A DNA stretch of 17,418 nucleotides from an uncultured Lachnospiraceae bacterium. GTDB lineage: Bacteria; Bacillota_A; Clostridia; Lachnospirales; Lachnospiraceae. Made by a program: the position numbers and the translations under genes. The notes beneath the pieces are model-generated. The model did no database searches and was not told where the DNA came from. It saw only the letters and a program-made list of their open reading frames with translations. The stretch spans positions 1-17,418 of the forward strand of contig CADBME010000338.1 of NCBI GenBank assembly GCA_902795715.1, given 5' to 3'. How positions within the stretch are numbered: position 1 is the stretch's first letter; each line of letters begins with the position of its first letter. Of this stretch, positions 9,417 to 15,812 are shown piece after piece.

Positions 9417-9425
9417 CATTTACGC

Positions 9426-9719
9426 TTATTCGGAATCCTTGTGGAGACGAAGAGGGATATAGCCTCTGCGGACCTTGGCCTGACGTTTTTCTTCATGGTC
9501 AGGATGGGACTCGGAAAGAAGAGGTTCCTCATCGGCCGTTTCCGGATCCTCGACAGGCAGTTCGGCAAAAATATCTTCTTCGGGCTCAATCTCATCGTCT
9601 AAGAAACGGGAGAGAAATGGAATGCGGTCTGCGTAATTGCGGAAAAGGTAGACAGCGCAGGCAGCGGCAGCGGCCAGAGCAATCAGGGCAACTAAGAGTT
9701 TGGTAATCTTTTTTTCCAT
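9426..9719 (-). CDS. Small single-span membrane protein with acidic tail, unknown function
   Basis: I do not recognise this gene. It encodes 97 residues from the ATG at 9719. An in-frame ATG at 9728 would add three residues, but the only Shine-Dalgarno (AGGAAGG, 9735-9729) touches that codon and is 9 bases from the 9719 ATG, so 9719 is preferred. Residues 2-7 are basic (EKKITK), 8-26 form an alanine/leucine-rich transmembrane helix, and the rest is soluble: a strongly acidic segment (about 40-80) and a basic end with RRGYIPLRLH. C21 inside the helix preceded by AAA is a poor lipobox with alanine at -3, and hydrophobic residues continue past it, so an anchor is likelier than a lipoprotein. It has its own promoter and terminator, supporting a real gene rather than a shadow frame. 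Confidence 0.75.
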   Translation of the reverse strand: MEKKITKLLVALIALAAAAACAVYLFRNYADRIPFLSRFLDDEIEPEEDIFAELPVEDPETADEEPLLSESHPDHEEKRQAKVRRGYIPLRLHKDSE

Positions 9720-9728
9720 AGGGATCAT

Positions 9729-9735
9729 CCTTCCT
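9729..9735 (-). promoter_or_regulatory. Ribosome binding site that decides the start of the small membrane gene
   Basis: AGGAAGG on the minus strand has 9-base spacing to the ATG at 9719 and no spacing to the upstream ATG at 9728, so the inner ATG is the likely start. Confidence 0.65.
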
Positions 9736-9759
9736 GTAAAATGATTTTATATTTTGTTT

Positions 9760-9788
9760 ATTGTAACCTTTTTTTCTCTTGAAATCAA
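9760..9788 (-). promoter_or_regulatory. SigA-type promoter of the small membrane gene
   Basis: On the minus strand, TTGATT (9788-9783) and TACAAT (9765-9760) are 17 bases apart, matching four and five of six consensus positions. It sits 25 bases before the ribosome site. Confidence 0.65.
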
Positions 9789-9789
9789 G
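9778..9789. promoter_or_regulatory. Operator-like inverted repeat on the -35 box
   Basis: CTTGA-AA-TCAAG is a short inverted repeat that covers the -35 hexamer of the minus-strand promoter. A repressor bound here would block that promoter, but a 5-bp arm is easily found by chance. Confidence 0.25.
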
Positions 9790-9802
9790 GGAAAGGATAG
9801 GA

Positions 9803-9863
9803 GCAGATCTGCCTGCAGACTGCGGTCTTAACAGAAAGGAGGAGCTGCCTGTCTCCTGGCAGC
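9803..9863 (+). promoter_or_regulatory. Structured thyA leader with displaced Shine-Dalgarno
   Basis: The best ribosome site, AAAGGAGG (9835-9842), is 33 bases before the thyA ATG. Between them lies a hairpin GCTGCC/GGCAGC (9844-9849 and 9858-9863) whose 8-base loop contains CTCCT, itself complementary to the AGGAG of the ribosome site. Upstream, 9803-9823 folds into a second bulged hairpin (GCAG-A-TCTG with CAGA-CTGC). Either the hairpin shortens the distance to the start, or pairing of CTCCT with AGGAG hides the ribosome site. I found no convincing plus-strand promoter here. Confidence 0.45.
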
Positions 9864-9875
9864 CTTATCAGCAAT

Positions 9876-10706
9876 ATGAGTTATGCCGATCAATTATTTA
9901 TCAATATGTGCCGGGACATCATCGATCACGGATTCAGTACCGAAGGGGAGAAAGTGCGGCCCAAATGGCCGGACGGAACCTATGCCTACACCATAAAAAG
10001 GTTTGGCGTGGTCAACCGCTATGACCTTTCTAAAGAATTCCCTGCTATCACCCTGAGAAAGACCTACATACGGTCAGCCATCGATGAGATCCTCTGGATC
10101 TGGCAGAAAAAGTCCAACAATATCCATGACCTGGGCAGTCATATATGGGATGAGTGGGCCGATGAGGATGGGTCCATCGGAAAGGCCTATGGTTATCAGA
10201 TGAGGAAAAAACATCATTACCGGGAAGGGGATATGGATCAGGTGGACAGGGTACTCTTTGATCTGAAAGAGAATCCTTACAGCCGCAGGATCATAACCAA
10301 CATGTATGTCCATGAAGACCTGCATGAAATGAACCTCTATCCCTGTGCCTACAGCATGACTTTCAATGTGACCGGAGACCGGCTCAATGCCGTACTCCAC
10401 CAGCGGTCCCAGGATGTTCTGGCTGCCAATAACTGGAATGTGGTCCAATATGCCGCCCTGCTTATGATGATAGCCCAGGCCAGCGGCTATAAGCCGGGCG
10501 AACTGGTCCACGTGATTGCCGACGCCCACATTTATGACCGCCATATTCCCATAGTGAAAGAGCTGATCGAGCGGGAAACCTACCCGGCTCCCAAAGTTAC
10601 TCTGAACCCGGAAGTGAAAAACTTTTATGATTTCACGGTGGATGATTTTACTATAGAGAATTACCAAACCGGCCCCCAGGTAAAAAACATCCCCATAGCT
10701 ATTTAA
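9876..10706 (+). CDS. thyA: Thymidylate synthase ThyA, Bacillus/phi3T-like type
   Basis: ThyA methylates dUMP to dTMP using 5,10-methylene-tetrahydrofolate, releasing dihydrofolate. The 276 residues align well, as I recall it, with the B. subtilis ThyA/phage phi3T type: DEILWIWQKKSNN, HIWDEW, DGSIGKAYGYQ and the closing FYDFTVDDF. The catalytic cysteine is C157 in LYPCAY; this subfamily lacks the histidine that follows it in the E. coli type. dUMP-binding R177-S178 with D180 (QRSQD), N188, and the H and Y of HIYDRH are present. The usual LGLPFN loop reads AANNWN here. The ATG at 9876 matches the homologous N-terminus, but no good ribosome site is adjacent; a CTG at 9849, 6 bases after AAAGGAGG and in frame, would add nine residues. 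dfrA follows in the same direction. Confidence 0.95.
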   Translation: MSYADQLFINMCRDIIDHGFSTEGEKVRPKWPDGTYAYTIKRFGVVNRYDLSKEFPAITLRKTYIRSAIDEILWIWQKKSNNIHDLGSHIWDEWADEDGSIGKAYGYQMRKKHHYREGDMDQVDRVLFDLKENPYSRRIITNMYVHEDLHEMNLYPCAYSMTFNVTGDRLNAVLHQRSQDVLAANNWNVVQYAALLMMIAQASGYKPGELVHVIADAHIYDRHIPIVKELIERETYPAPKVTLNPEVKNFYDFTVDDFTIENYQTGPQVKNIPIAI

Positions 10707-10784
10707 GGGTCGGCAAAGCTTTTGTCCCAAAAAGAGGACTCCCTTAGCTGCAGGCGGGATAAGGAGTTTGCTTTTCTATTCACA

Positions 10785-10791
10785 GAGGAGG
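10785..10791 (+). promoter_or_regulatory. Ribosome binding site of dfrA
   Basis: GAGGAGG lies 4 bases before the ATG at 10796. The preceding 89-base gap after thyA shows no terminator and no clear promoter, consistent with a thyA-dfrA transcript. Confidence 0.7.
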
Positions 10792-10795
10792 AAGT

Positions 10796-11314
10796 ATGAA
10801 TCTTATAGCAGCGGTCGACAGAGGATGGGGAATCGGAAAAGACGGTGACCTTCTCTTTCACCTGAAGAAAGATATGAAGTATTTTGCCCAAATGACCAGT
10901 GGACATGTCATTATCATGGGAAGAAAAACACTGGAAAGCTTCCCGGGAGGGAAGCCTCTTCCCAGAAGAAAGAATATCGTTTTGACCGGAAACAGGACCT
11001 ATGACGGAAAAGGTGCCGAGGTAGTTCACAGCATAAAAGAGCTTTTTGACCGGCTTAAGACTCTGGAAGATGAAGAAATCTGGGTCGTGGGCGGGGGAAG
11101 CATTTACCGGGCCCTTCTGCCCTGGTGCAAATATGCCTATATCACCCATGTGGACAGAGAATGCCAGGCAGACACCTTTATTCCCGACCTGACCTGCTAT
11201 CCGGGATGGGAGCTTATAGACCAGGGCGAAGAGATGGAAGAAGAGGGGATTTCTTTTCGATTTTCCATATATGAAAACAGGGGTCTTGCGGAAACAGAAA
11301 ACTCTTCGGATTAA
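10796..11314 (+). CDS. dfrA: Dihydrofolate reductase
   Basis: DHFR reduces dihydrofolate, the by-product of ThyA, to tetrahydrofolate with NADPH. At 172 residues it fits the bacterial family. Visible signatures are the N-terminal strand NLIAAVDRGWGIGKDGDLL (2-20), the active-site acid D26 in HLKKDMKYF, the NADPH-binding MGRKTLESFP, the strand KNIVLTGN, and the glycine-rich VVGGGSIY (97-104) followed by YITHVD and DTFIPD. The Met20-loop segment reads GDLLFHL rather than the Pro-Trp of E. coli, a common variation in Firmicutes. It lies 89 bases after thyA, the classic thymidylate-cycle pair, and is the trimethoprim target. The name folA is equally used. Confidence 0.96.
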   Translation: MNLIAAVDRGWGIGKDGDLLFHLKKDMKYFAQMTSGHVIIMGRKTLESFPGGKPLPRRKNIVLTGNRTYDGKGAEVVHSIKELFDRLKTLEDEEIWVVGGGSIYRALLPWCKYAYITHVDRECQADTFIPDLTCYPGWELIDQGEEMEEEGISFRFSIYENRGLAETENSSD

Positions 11315-11341
11315 GGAAAAAAAAAGGTCAGGAAAAACAGA

Positions 11342-11373
11342 GTAAATCAGATTCAGGCAAATAAGAGATTTAC
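11342..11373 (+). repeat. Inverted repeat before queF
   Basis: GTAAATC (11342-11348) and GATTTAC (11367-11373) are perfect complements with an 18-base spacer, ending 9 bases before the queF ribosome site. It may be a weak AT-rich hairpin or a protein site. It does not resemble a preQ1 riboswitch. Confidence 0.3.
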
Positions 11374-11392
11374 GAAAGAAAAGAGGAAGACA

Positions 11393-11890
11393 ATGGCAGG
11401 AAGAAGCAAAGAGGAACTATCCGGTCTGGAACTCCTGGGCAATCACAAAACCCTTTATCAGGCAGATTATTCACCGGATATACTGGAAGCATTTGATAAT
11501 AAACATCCGGATCACGATTACTTCGTAAAATTTAATTGCCCGGAATTCACCAGCCTGTGTCCCATGACCGGACAACCGGATTTTGCTACTATATATATTT
11601 CCTATGTACCGGATAAAAAGCTGGTTGAAAGCAAGTCGCTGAAGCTGTATCTGTTCAGCTTCCGAAGCCACGGGGATTTTCATGAAGACGTCGTCAATAT
11701 TATCATGAAAGATCTCATCCGTCTTCTGGATCCCAAATATATTGAGGTTTGGGGGAAATTCCTTCCCCGGGGAGGTTTGTCCATCGACCCCTACACCAAC
11801 TACGGCAAGGAAGGAACCCCGTGGGAGGAGACGGCATCAAAGAGACTCATGTGGCACGATATGTATCCGGAACAAGTGAAGAATCGTTAG
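11393..11890 (+). CDS. queF: QueF, NADPH-dependent preQ0 reductase
   Basis: QueF reduces the nitrile of preQ0 (7-cyano-7-deazaguanine) to the amine preQ1, the precursor inserted into tRNA as queuosine. The 165 residues match the short, single-domain B. subtilis type of tunnelling-fold enzyme. The nucleophile C56 ([10 protein letters not shown]) and proton donor D63 are present, as are the QueF signature ESKSLK (79-84) and FRSHGDFHE (90-98) with substrate-binding H97-E98. The start follows GAGGAAG. It lies 78 bases after dfrA without queC, queD or queE beside it; its neighbours are folate genes, which share GTP-derived chemistry but not the pathway. No terminator is seen before the recA promoter. 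Confidence 0.96.
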   Translation: MAGRSKEELSGLELLGNHKTLYQADYSPDILEAFDNKHPDHDYFVKFNCPEFTSLCPMTGQPDFATIYISYVPDKKLVESKSLKLYLFSFRSHGDFHEDVVNIIMKDLIRLLDPKYIEVWGKFLPRGGLSIDPYTNYGKEGTPWEETASKRLMWHDMYPEQVKNR

Positions 11891-11894
11891 AAAT

Positions 11895-11908
11895 CGAACA
11901 TTTATTCG
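11895..11908. promoter_or_regulatory. LexA (SOS) box 1 upstream of recA
   Basis: CGAAC-ATTT-ATTCG matches nine of the ten arm positions of the Gram-positive LexA box CGAAC-N4-GTTCG. It begins 5 bases after the queF stop and lies upstream of the -35 box. Confidence 0.7.
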
Positions 11909-11910
11909 AA

Positions 11911-11924
11911 CGAACACTTGTTTT
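11911..11924. promoter_or_regulatory. LexA (SOS) box 2 overlapping the recA -35 region
   Basis: CGAAC-ACTT-GTTTT has a perfect left arm and three of five right-arm matches. It starts 16 bases after box 1, and its right half covers the -35 hexamer, a position suited to repression. Confidence 0.65.
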
Positions 11925-11946
11925 GTACCCGGACTTGTGATATAAT
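11918..11946 (+). promoter_or_regulatory. recA promoter with extended -10
   Basis: A perfect TATAAT (11941-11946) is preceded by TGA, giving the extended -10 form TGNTATAAT. At 17-base spacing the -35 is TTGTTT (11918-11923), a weak match, which the extended -10 would offset. Confidence 0.8.
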
Positions 11947-11962
11947 ATCAAAAAGAAAGGCG

Positions 11963-12010
11963 GGAACATGATGTCCGTCCCCATTGTTCCGGGCAGGACC
12001 AGGGACATCA
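11963..12010 (+). promoter_or_regulatory. Alternative hairpins in the recA leader
   Basis: TGATGTCC (11969-11976) is perfectly complementary to GGACATCA (12003-12010), and the stem can extend with GTCC (11977-11980) to GGAC (11996-11999) past a three-base bulge. GGAACA (11963-11968) can instead pair with TGTTCC (11985-11990). These two folds compete for the same bases. The region also contains the upstream frame at 11968. Confidence 0.45.
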
Positions 12011-12081
12011 AAGACCGGATGAAGTTTGATGAAGAAAGGATTATTGAATCATGGCAAAGAAAACAGAAACAAGTGTGGTGA
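11968..12081 (+). CDS. Possible upstream ORF overlapping the recA start
   Basis: A 37-codon frame starts at the double ATG 11968/11971 and ends at TGA 12079-12081, 31 bases into recA in the +1 frame relative to it. It has a plausible ribosome site, AAGAAAGG (11953-11960), 7 bases before the first ATG. The peptide starts [16 protein letters not shown] and contains the recA ribosome site. Ribosomes on it would pass through the leader hairpin and the recA start codon. I know no family with this sequence. It may be a translated control element, or chance; comparison across relatives would decide. Confidence 0.35.
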   Translation: MMSVPIVPGRTRDIKDRMKFDEERIIESWQRKQKQVW

Positions 12082-13166
12082 AACCCTATACCGGTTCCGA
12101 TAAAGAAGGGAAGCTGGCGGCTTTGCAGAGCGCGGTGGCTTCCATCGAGAAGGCCTATGGCAAGGGATCCGTCATGAAGCTTGGGGATTCCGCAGATAAT
12201 ATTAACATTTCATCCATACCGACAGGCAGTATCAGCCTGGATGTAGCCCTTGGCGTAGGAGGAGTGCCCCGGGGCAGGATCATCGAGATCTACGGACCGG
12301 AGTCCAGCGGAAAGACCACGGTAGCCCTCCATATGATTGCCGAGGCCCAGAAGAGGGACGGGATTGCCGGCTTTATCGATGCAGAGCATGCCCTGGACCC
12401 GACCTATGCCTCCAGGATTGGCGTAGATATTGACAATCTTTACATTTCACAGCCGGACAACGGTGAACAGGCTCTGGAGATCGCGGAGACCATGATCCGG
12501 TCCGGAGCACTGGATATCGTGATCGTGGATTCGGTTGCCGCCCTGGTTCCCAAGGCAGAGATCGAGGGAGATATGGATGACCTCCAGGTAGGGCTCCACG
12601 CCCGGCTTATGTCTAAAGCTATGAGAAAGCTGACCGGTGTCATCTCCCAGTCCAATTGCGTTGTTGTTTTTATCAACCAGCTCAGGGAGAAGGTTGGCGT
12701 TATGTTCGGTAACCCGGAAGTCACTACAGGAGGGCGGGCCCTCAAGTTCTATTCCTCCATCCGCATGGATGTTCGCCGTGTTGAGGCTATTAAGCAGGGC
12801 GGAGAAGTTGTAGGAAACCATACCCGGGTCAAGGTTGTCAAGAATAAGGTGGCACCTCCCTTTAAGGAGGCAGAATTCGATATCATGTTCGGCCAGGGAA
12901 TCTCCAGAGAGGGAGATTTGATTGATCTTGCCGCCAGGGTTGATGTAATCAAAAAGAGCGGAGCCTGGTTCTCCTATCAGGGAGAAAAGATTGGCCAGGG
13001 CCGTGAGAATGCCAAGCTCTATCTGAAAGAACACCCGGATATCATGGCTGAGGTGGAAGGCAAGGTCAGAGAGATCTTCAACCTTCCGGCAGATGATGTG
13101 GCTGCAGCTGCGGAAGACCCTTTCCGGGCCGGCCAATTACCGGATGAAGAAGGCGGCAGCTTATGA
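12051..13166 (+). CDS. recA: RecA recombinase
   Basis: RecA polymerises on single-stranded DNA, drives homologous pairing and strand exchange, and triggers LexA self-cleavage. The 371 residues are the usual length. Walker A is GPESSGKTT (82-90); EHALDP, the [16 protein letters not shown] strand and loop, and the [17 protein letters not shown] region with loop 2 following ([10 protein letters not shown]) are all intact. The C-terminus is acidic, as usual. The ribosome site AAAGGA (12035-12040) leaves 10 bases to the ATG. The last four bases overlap the recX start. The two LexA-like boxes on its promoter indicate SOS induction. Identification is certain. Confidence 0.99.
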   Translation: MAKKTETSVVKPYTGSDKEGKLAALQSAVASIEKAYGKGSVMKLGDSADNINISSIPTGSISLDVALGVGGVPRGRIIEIYGPESSGKTTVALHMIAEAQKRDGIAGFIDAEHALDPTYASRIGVDIDNLYISQPDNGEQALEIAETMIRSGALDIVIVDSVAALVPKAEIEGDMDDLQVGLHARLMSKAMRKLTGVISQSNCVVVFINQLREKVGVMFGNPEVTTGGRALKFYSSIRMDVRRVEAIKQGGEVVGNHTRVKVVKNKVAPPFKEAEFDIMFGQGISREGDLIDLAARVDVIKKSGAWFSYQGEKIGQGRENAKLYLKEHPDIMAEVEGKVREIFNLPADDVAAAAEDPFRAGQLPDEEGGSL

Positions 13167-13867
13167 CAGCCGGCGTGAATTCAATCCCCTTTGATGGCCC
13201 GGATCAGCATTCGACAGAAGGCCAATCATCCGATTTAGGCCCCTCCGGTTCAGCTGCTTATATTATAAAGCTGCGAAAGACCGGCGGAAAAAAGATATAT
13301 GTAGATCCCCTCGAACGGGAGGGGATCTATCTTTATCCGGGTGAGGTCAGGAAAGAGAAACTGGAAGAAGGGCAGGAGATGACGGAAGAAGAACTCCTTC
13401 GTCTCCGCCTTGTTTACGCCCTGCCCAGGGCCAGAAAGAGAGCTTTGGGAATTCTGGCAAAAAGGGATCAGACAGAATCCCAGATTCGGGACAAGCTGGA
13501 GAAGTCACTGACGGACTCCCGCTCCCTGGAGGAGGCACTTGACTTTGTCAAAAAACATGGCTATGTGAACGACTATAAGTATGCCTGTGACTACCTTTTT
13601 GCCAAACGGGGAAGGAAAAGCTTTCGCCAGATTCGCATGGACCTGATCGGCAAGGGGATTTCCAGAGAGATCCTGGATCAGGTTTTTGAGGAAAACCGGG
13701 AACAGGATGCAGGAGACCTCAAAGAATTATTTGAAAAATACATCCGCCGTTTCCCTGCTTTTGACCGGGATGCTGCCAGAAAAACCTATGCTCATTTTAT
13801 GAGAAAGGGATATGCATCCGACCTTGTCTCGGGAATGATTCGCCGTAAGCAGGAAGAATGGGAATAA
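13163..13867 (+). CDS. recX: RecX, regulator of RecA
   Basis: RecX binds RecA filaments and limits their extension and activity. The 234 residues show the N-terminal strand region ending [20 protein letters not shown] and then the helical RecX repeats: [20 protein letters not shown], the segment [15 protein letters not shown] (a typical RecX signature), and [16 protein letters not shown]. The first 30 residues are polar and low in complexity and look like an added tail. The ATG overlaps the recA stop as ATGA, so translation is coupled and RecX output should be tied to RecA. It ends close to a weak terminator before rny. Confidence 0.95.
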   Translation: MTAGVNSIPFDGPDQHSTEGQSSDLGPSGSAAYIIKLRKTGGKKIYVDPLEREGIYLYPGEVRKEKLEEGQEMTEEELLRLRLVYALPRARKRALGILAKRDQTESQIRDKLEKSLTDSRSLEEALDFVKKHGYVNDYKYACDYLFAKRGRKSFRQIRMDLIGKGISREILDQVFEENREQDAGDLKELFEKYIRRFPAFDRDAARKTYAHFMRKGYASDLVSGMIRRKQEEWE

Positions 13868-13886
13868 AAGCCTGTTTCTTTTTTTT
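13847..13886 (+). terminator. Possible weak terminator after recX
   Basis: AAGCAGG (13847-13853) can pair with CCTGTTT (13871-13877) including one G-U pair, followed by eight T (13879-13886). The 17-base loop is long and the stem starts inside recX, so efficiency is doubtful. Confidence 0.4.
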
Positions 13887-13961
13887 GTTCATTTTGGCTA
13901 TGACCGGCCATAAATCATGCTTTCTTTCATGTGATATATGTAATCAAGGAATAGGTTTTCC

Positions 13962-13990
13962 TTGACATTTTCTTTGTTCAAGCGTAATAT
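13962..13990 (+). promoter_or_regulatory. Promoter of rny
   Basis: A perfect TTGACA (13962-13967) is followed after 17 bases by TAATAT (13985-13990, four of six matches). It lies about 37 bases before the ribosome site and separates rny from recA-recX. Confidence 0.75.
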
Positions 13991-14035
13991 TAAACTGTTG
14001 TACATATGTATAACACAAAAGTTTATAAGGAGGTG
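13991..14035 (+). promoter_or_regulatory. Leader hairpin and strong ribosome site of rny
   Basis: GTTGTAC-ATAT-GTATAAC (13997-14014) forms a 7-bp RNA stem with one G-U pair and a four-base loop, and TAAACT (13991-13996) can pair with AGTTTA (14020-14025) around it. As DNA it is a near-perfect 18-bp palindrome just after the -10 box, so an operator role is an alternative. Right behind it is AAGGAGGTG (14027-14035). Confidence 0.5.
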
Positions 14036-14043
14036 TACCTGCA

Positions 14044-15597
14044 TTGGACATGATGATGACGGTCATCATTACCGTGGCAGCTGCACTCATCGCCGCTGTG
14101 ATTTCTTCCGTGGTTACGACATCCTACCGCACGAAGGTGTCGGAAGCCAAAGTGGGGAGCGCAGAGGATAAGGCTCGTGAGATTATTGACGAGGCCGTTA
14201 AGACAGCGGACGCCAAGAAGCGTGAAGCTTTACTTGAGGCTAAGGAAGAATCCATGAGGGCCAAGAATGAGTTTGAGAAGGAGACACGTGAGCGCAGGGC
14301 CGAGCTTCAGAAGTATGAGAGGCGGGTTCTCAACAAGGAAGAAGCTATCGACCGCAAGTCGGAATCTCTTGAGAAAAAGGAAGCGGCACTTTCGCGCAAG
14401 GAGAGTTCTCTGGACAAGCAGCGGGCCAAGGTTGACGAATTACATGCCCAGCGTCTGCAGGAACTGGAACGCATATCCGGTCTGACCTCTGAACAGGCAA
14501 AAGAGTATTTGCTTAAAACTGTAGAAGATGACGTAAAACGAGAGATGGCGGTTCTGGTCAAGGAACTTGAAACCAGAGCCAAAGAAGAAGCATCCAAGAA
14601 GGCAAAAGATTATGTCGTGACTGCAATTCAGAAGTGCGCGGCGGATCATGTTGCCGAAACCACAATCTCTGTAGTTCAGCTGCCCAACGATGAGATGAAG
14701 GGTCGGATCATCGGACGGGAAGGAAGAAACATCCGGACGATCGAGAACCTTACCGGTGTGGATCTCATTATTGATGATACACCGGAGGCGGTTATTTTAT
14801 CCAGTTTTGATCCCGTGAGAAGAGAAGTCGCACGGATCGCACTGGAGAAGCTGATTGTCGATGGACGGATTCATCCGGCAAGAATTGAGGAGATGGTTGA
14901 GAAGGCGCAGAATGAAGTTGAACAGACAATGAAGGAAGAAGGAGAGGCTGCCGTACTTGAGGTCGGCGTCCATGGAATTCGTCCTGAATTGGTCCGTCTG
15001 CTCGGTAAGATGAGATATCGTACCAGCTACGGACAGAATGCATTAAAGCATTCTATCGAAGTCGCCCACCTGTCCGGTCTGCTGGCCGGGGAGATCGGGG
15101 CAGACGTACGTTTGGCAAAAAGAGCCGGCCTGCTTCATGACATCGGTAAGTCCGTAGATCATGAGATGGAATGTTCTCATATTAGTATCGGTGTGGATCT
15201 GTGTAAGAGATACAAAGAATCTGCAGTCGTAATTAATGCTGTCGCATCTCATCACGGGGATGTTGAACCTACCAGTCTGATCGCCTGTATCGTGCAGGCA
15301 GCTGACACCATTTCAGCTGCAAGACCAGGCGCAAGACGGGAGACATTGGAAACGTATACGACCAGATTGAAACAGTTAGAAGACATTGCCGACTCCTTCA
15401 AGGGAGTGGATAAGACTTTTGCCATTCAGGCAGGAAGAGAAATTCGGGTAATGGTTGTTCCGGATCAGGTTTCGGACGCAGAGATGGTATTGCTCGCAAG
15501 AGACATCTCGAAGCAGATTGAAGGGGAATTGGATTACCCCGGCCAGATTAAGGTGAATGTGATTCGGGAATCAAGAGCCGTTGATTACGCAAAGTAA
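14044..15597 (+). CDS. rny: Ribonuclease Y
   Basis: RNase Y is the membrane-anchored endoribonuclease that begins bulk mRNA decay in many Gram-positive bacteria. The 517 residues have the full architecture: an N-terminal transmembrane helix (about 5-24), a long charged coiled coil (about 30-190), a KH RNA-binding domain with GRIIGREG (220-227), and an HD domain with H365-D366 in LLHDIGK, plus ASHHGD further on. I chose TTG at 14044 as the start because the strong AAGGAGGTG site leaves 10 bases from its GG core to it, whereas the first ATG (14050) is 16 bases away; the difference is only two residues. It has its own promoter, leader hairpin and terminator, so it is a single-gene unit. Confidence 0.98.
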   Translation: MDMMMTVIITVAAALIAAVISSVVTTSYRTKVSEAKVGSAEDKAREIIDEAVKTADAKKREALLEAKEESMRAKNEFEKETRERRAELQKYERRVLNKEEAIDRKSESLEKKEAALSRKESSLDKQRAKVDELHAQRLQELERISGLTSEQAKEYLLKTVEDDVKREMAVLVKELETRAKEEASKKAKDYVVTAIQKCAADHVAETTISVVQLPNDEMKGRIIGREGRNIRTIENLTGVDLIIDDTPEAVILSSFDPVRREVARIALEKLIVDGRIHPARIEEMVEKAQNEVEQTMKEEGEAAVLEVGVHGIRPELVRLLGKMRYRTSYGQNALKHSIEVAHLSGLLAGEIGADVRLAKRAGLLHDIGKSVDHEMECSHISIGVDLCKRYKESAVVINAVASHHGDVEPTSLIACIVQAADTISAARPGARRETLETYTTRLKQLEDIADSFKGVDKTFAIQAGREIRVMVVPDQVSDAEMVLLARDISKQIEGELDYPGQIKVNVIRESRAVDYAK

Positions 15598-15662
15598 TAT
15601 ATGTCGTATCAACGTTAGTATTATGTAGAGTTCAATCCACATATGGTAAGTATATCATTTCA

Positions 15663-15695
15663 GGGCTGCTGTCAAGGACGGCAGCCCGATTTTTT
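15663..15695 (+). terminator. Strong intrinsic terminator of rny
   Basis: GGGCTGC-T-GTC pairs with GAC-G-GCAGCCC (15663-15687) to give an 11-bp stem with one T-G pair and a three-base loop, followed by GA and six T (15690-15695). It lies 65 bases after the rny stop. Nothing recognisable lies between. Confidence 0.92.
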
Positions 15696-15764
15696 GCTTA
15701 AAAAATATAGATGTCTATTGCACAAATTGAACTGATTTATTACAATTGATATTAAATGATTGGA

Positions 15765-15770
15765 TATAAT
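15765..15770 (+). promoter_or_regulatory. Possible -10 box of glgB
   Basis: A perfect TATAAT lies 43 bases before the glgB start in AT-rich DNA after the rny terminator. No good -35 lies at 16-18 bases (TTGATA at 15746 is too close), so an activator-dependent or weak promoter is possible. Confidence 0.4.
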
Positions 15771-15812
15771 TCGATTTTTACATAGGATTTGTATTATAAG
15801 CAGGAGGATATT

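Noticed and set aside
9789..9875. Tetrahydrofolate riboswitch before thyA
   Set aside because: The leader is short, and the stems I can draw do not match the conserved junction and pseudoknot of that class.
10074..10730. Minus-strand frame of 218 codons opposite thyA
   Set aside because: It mirrors conserved ThyA codons and has no own signals.
11315..11392. preQ1 riboswitch before queF
   Set aside because: The gap is too short and A-rich, without the compact H-type pseudoknot and its C-rich loop; only a plain 7-bp inverted repeat is present.
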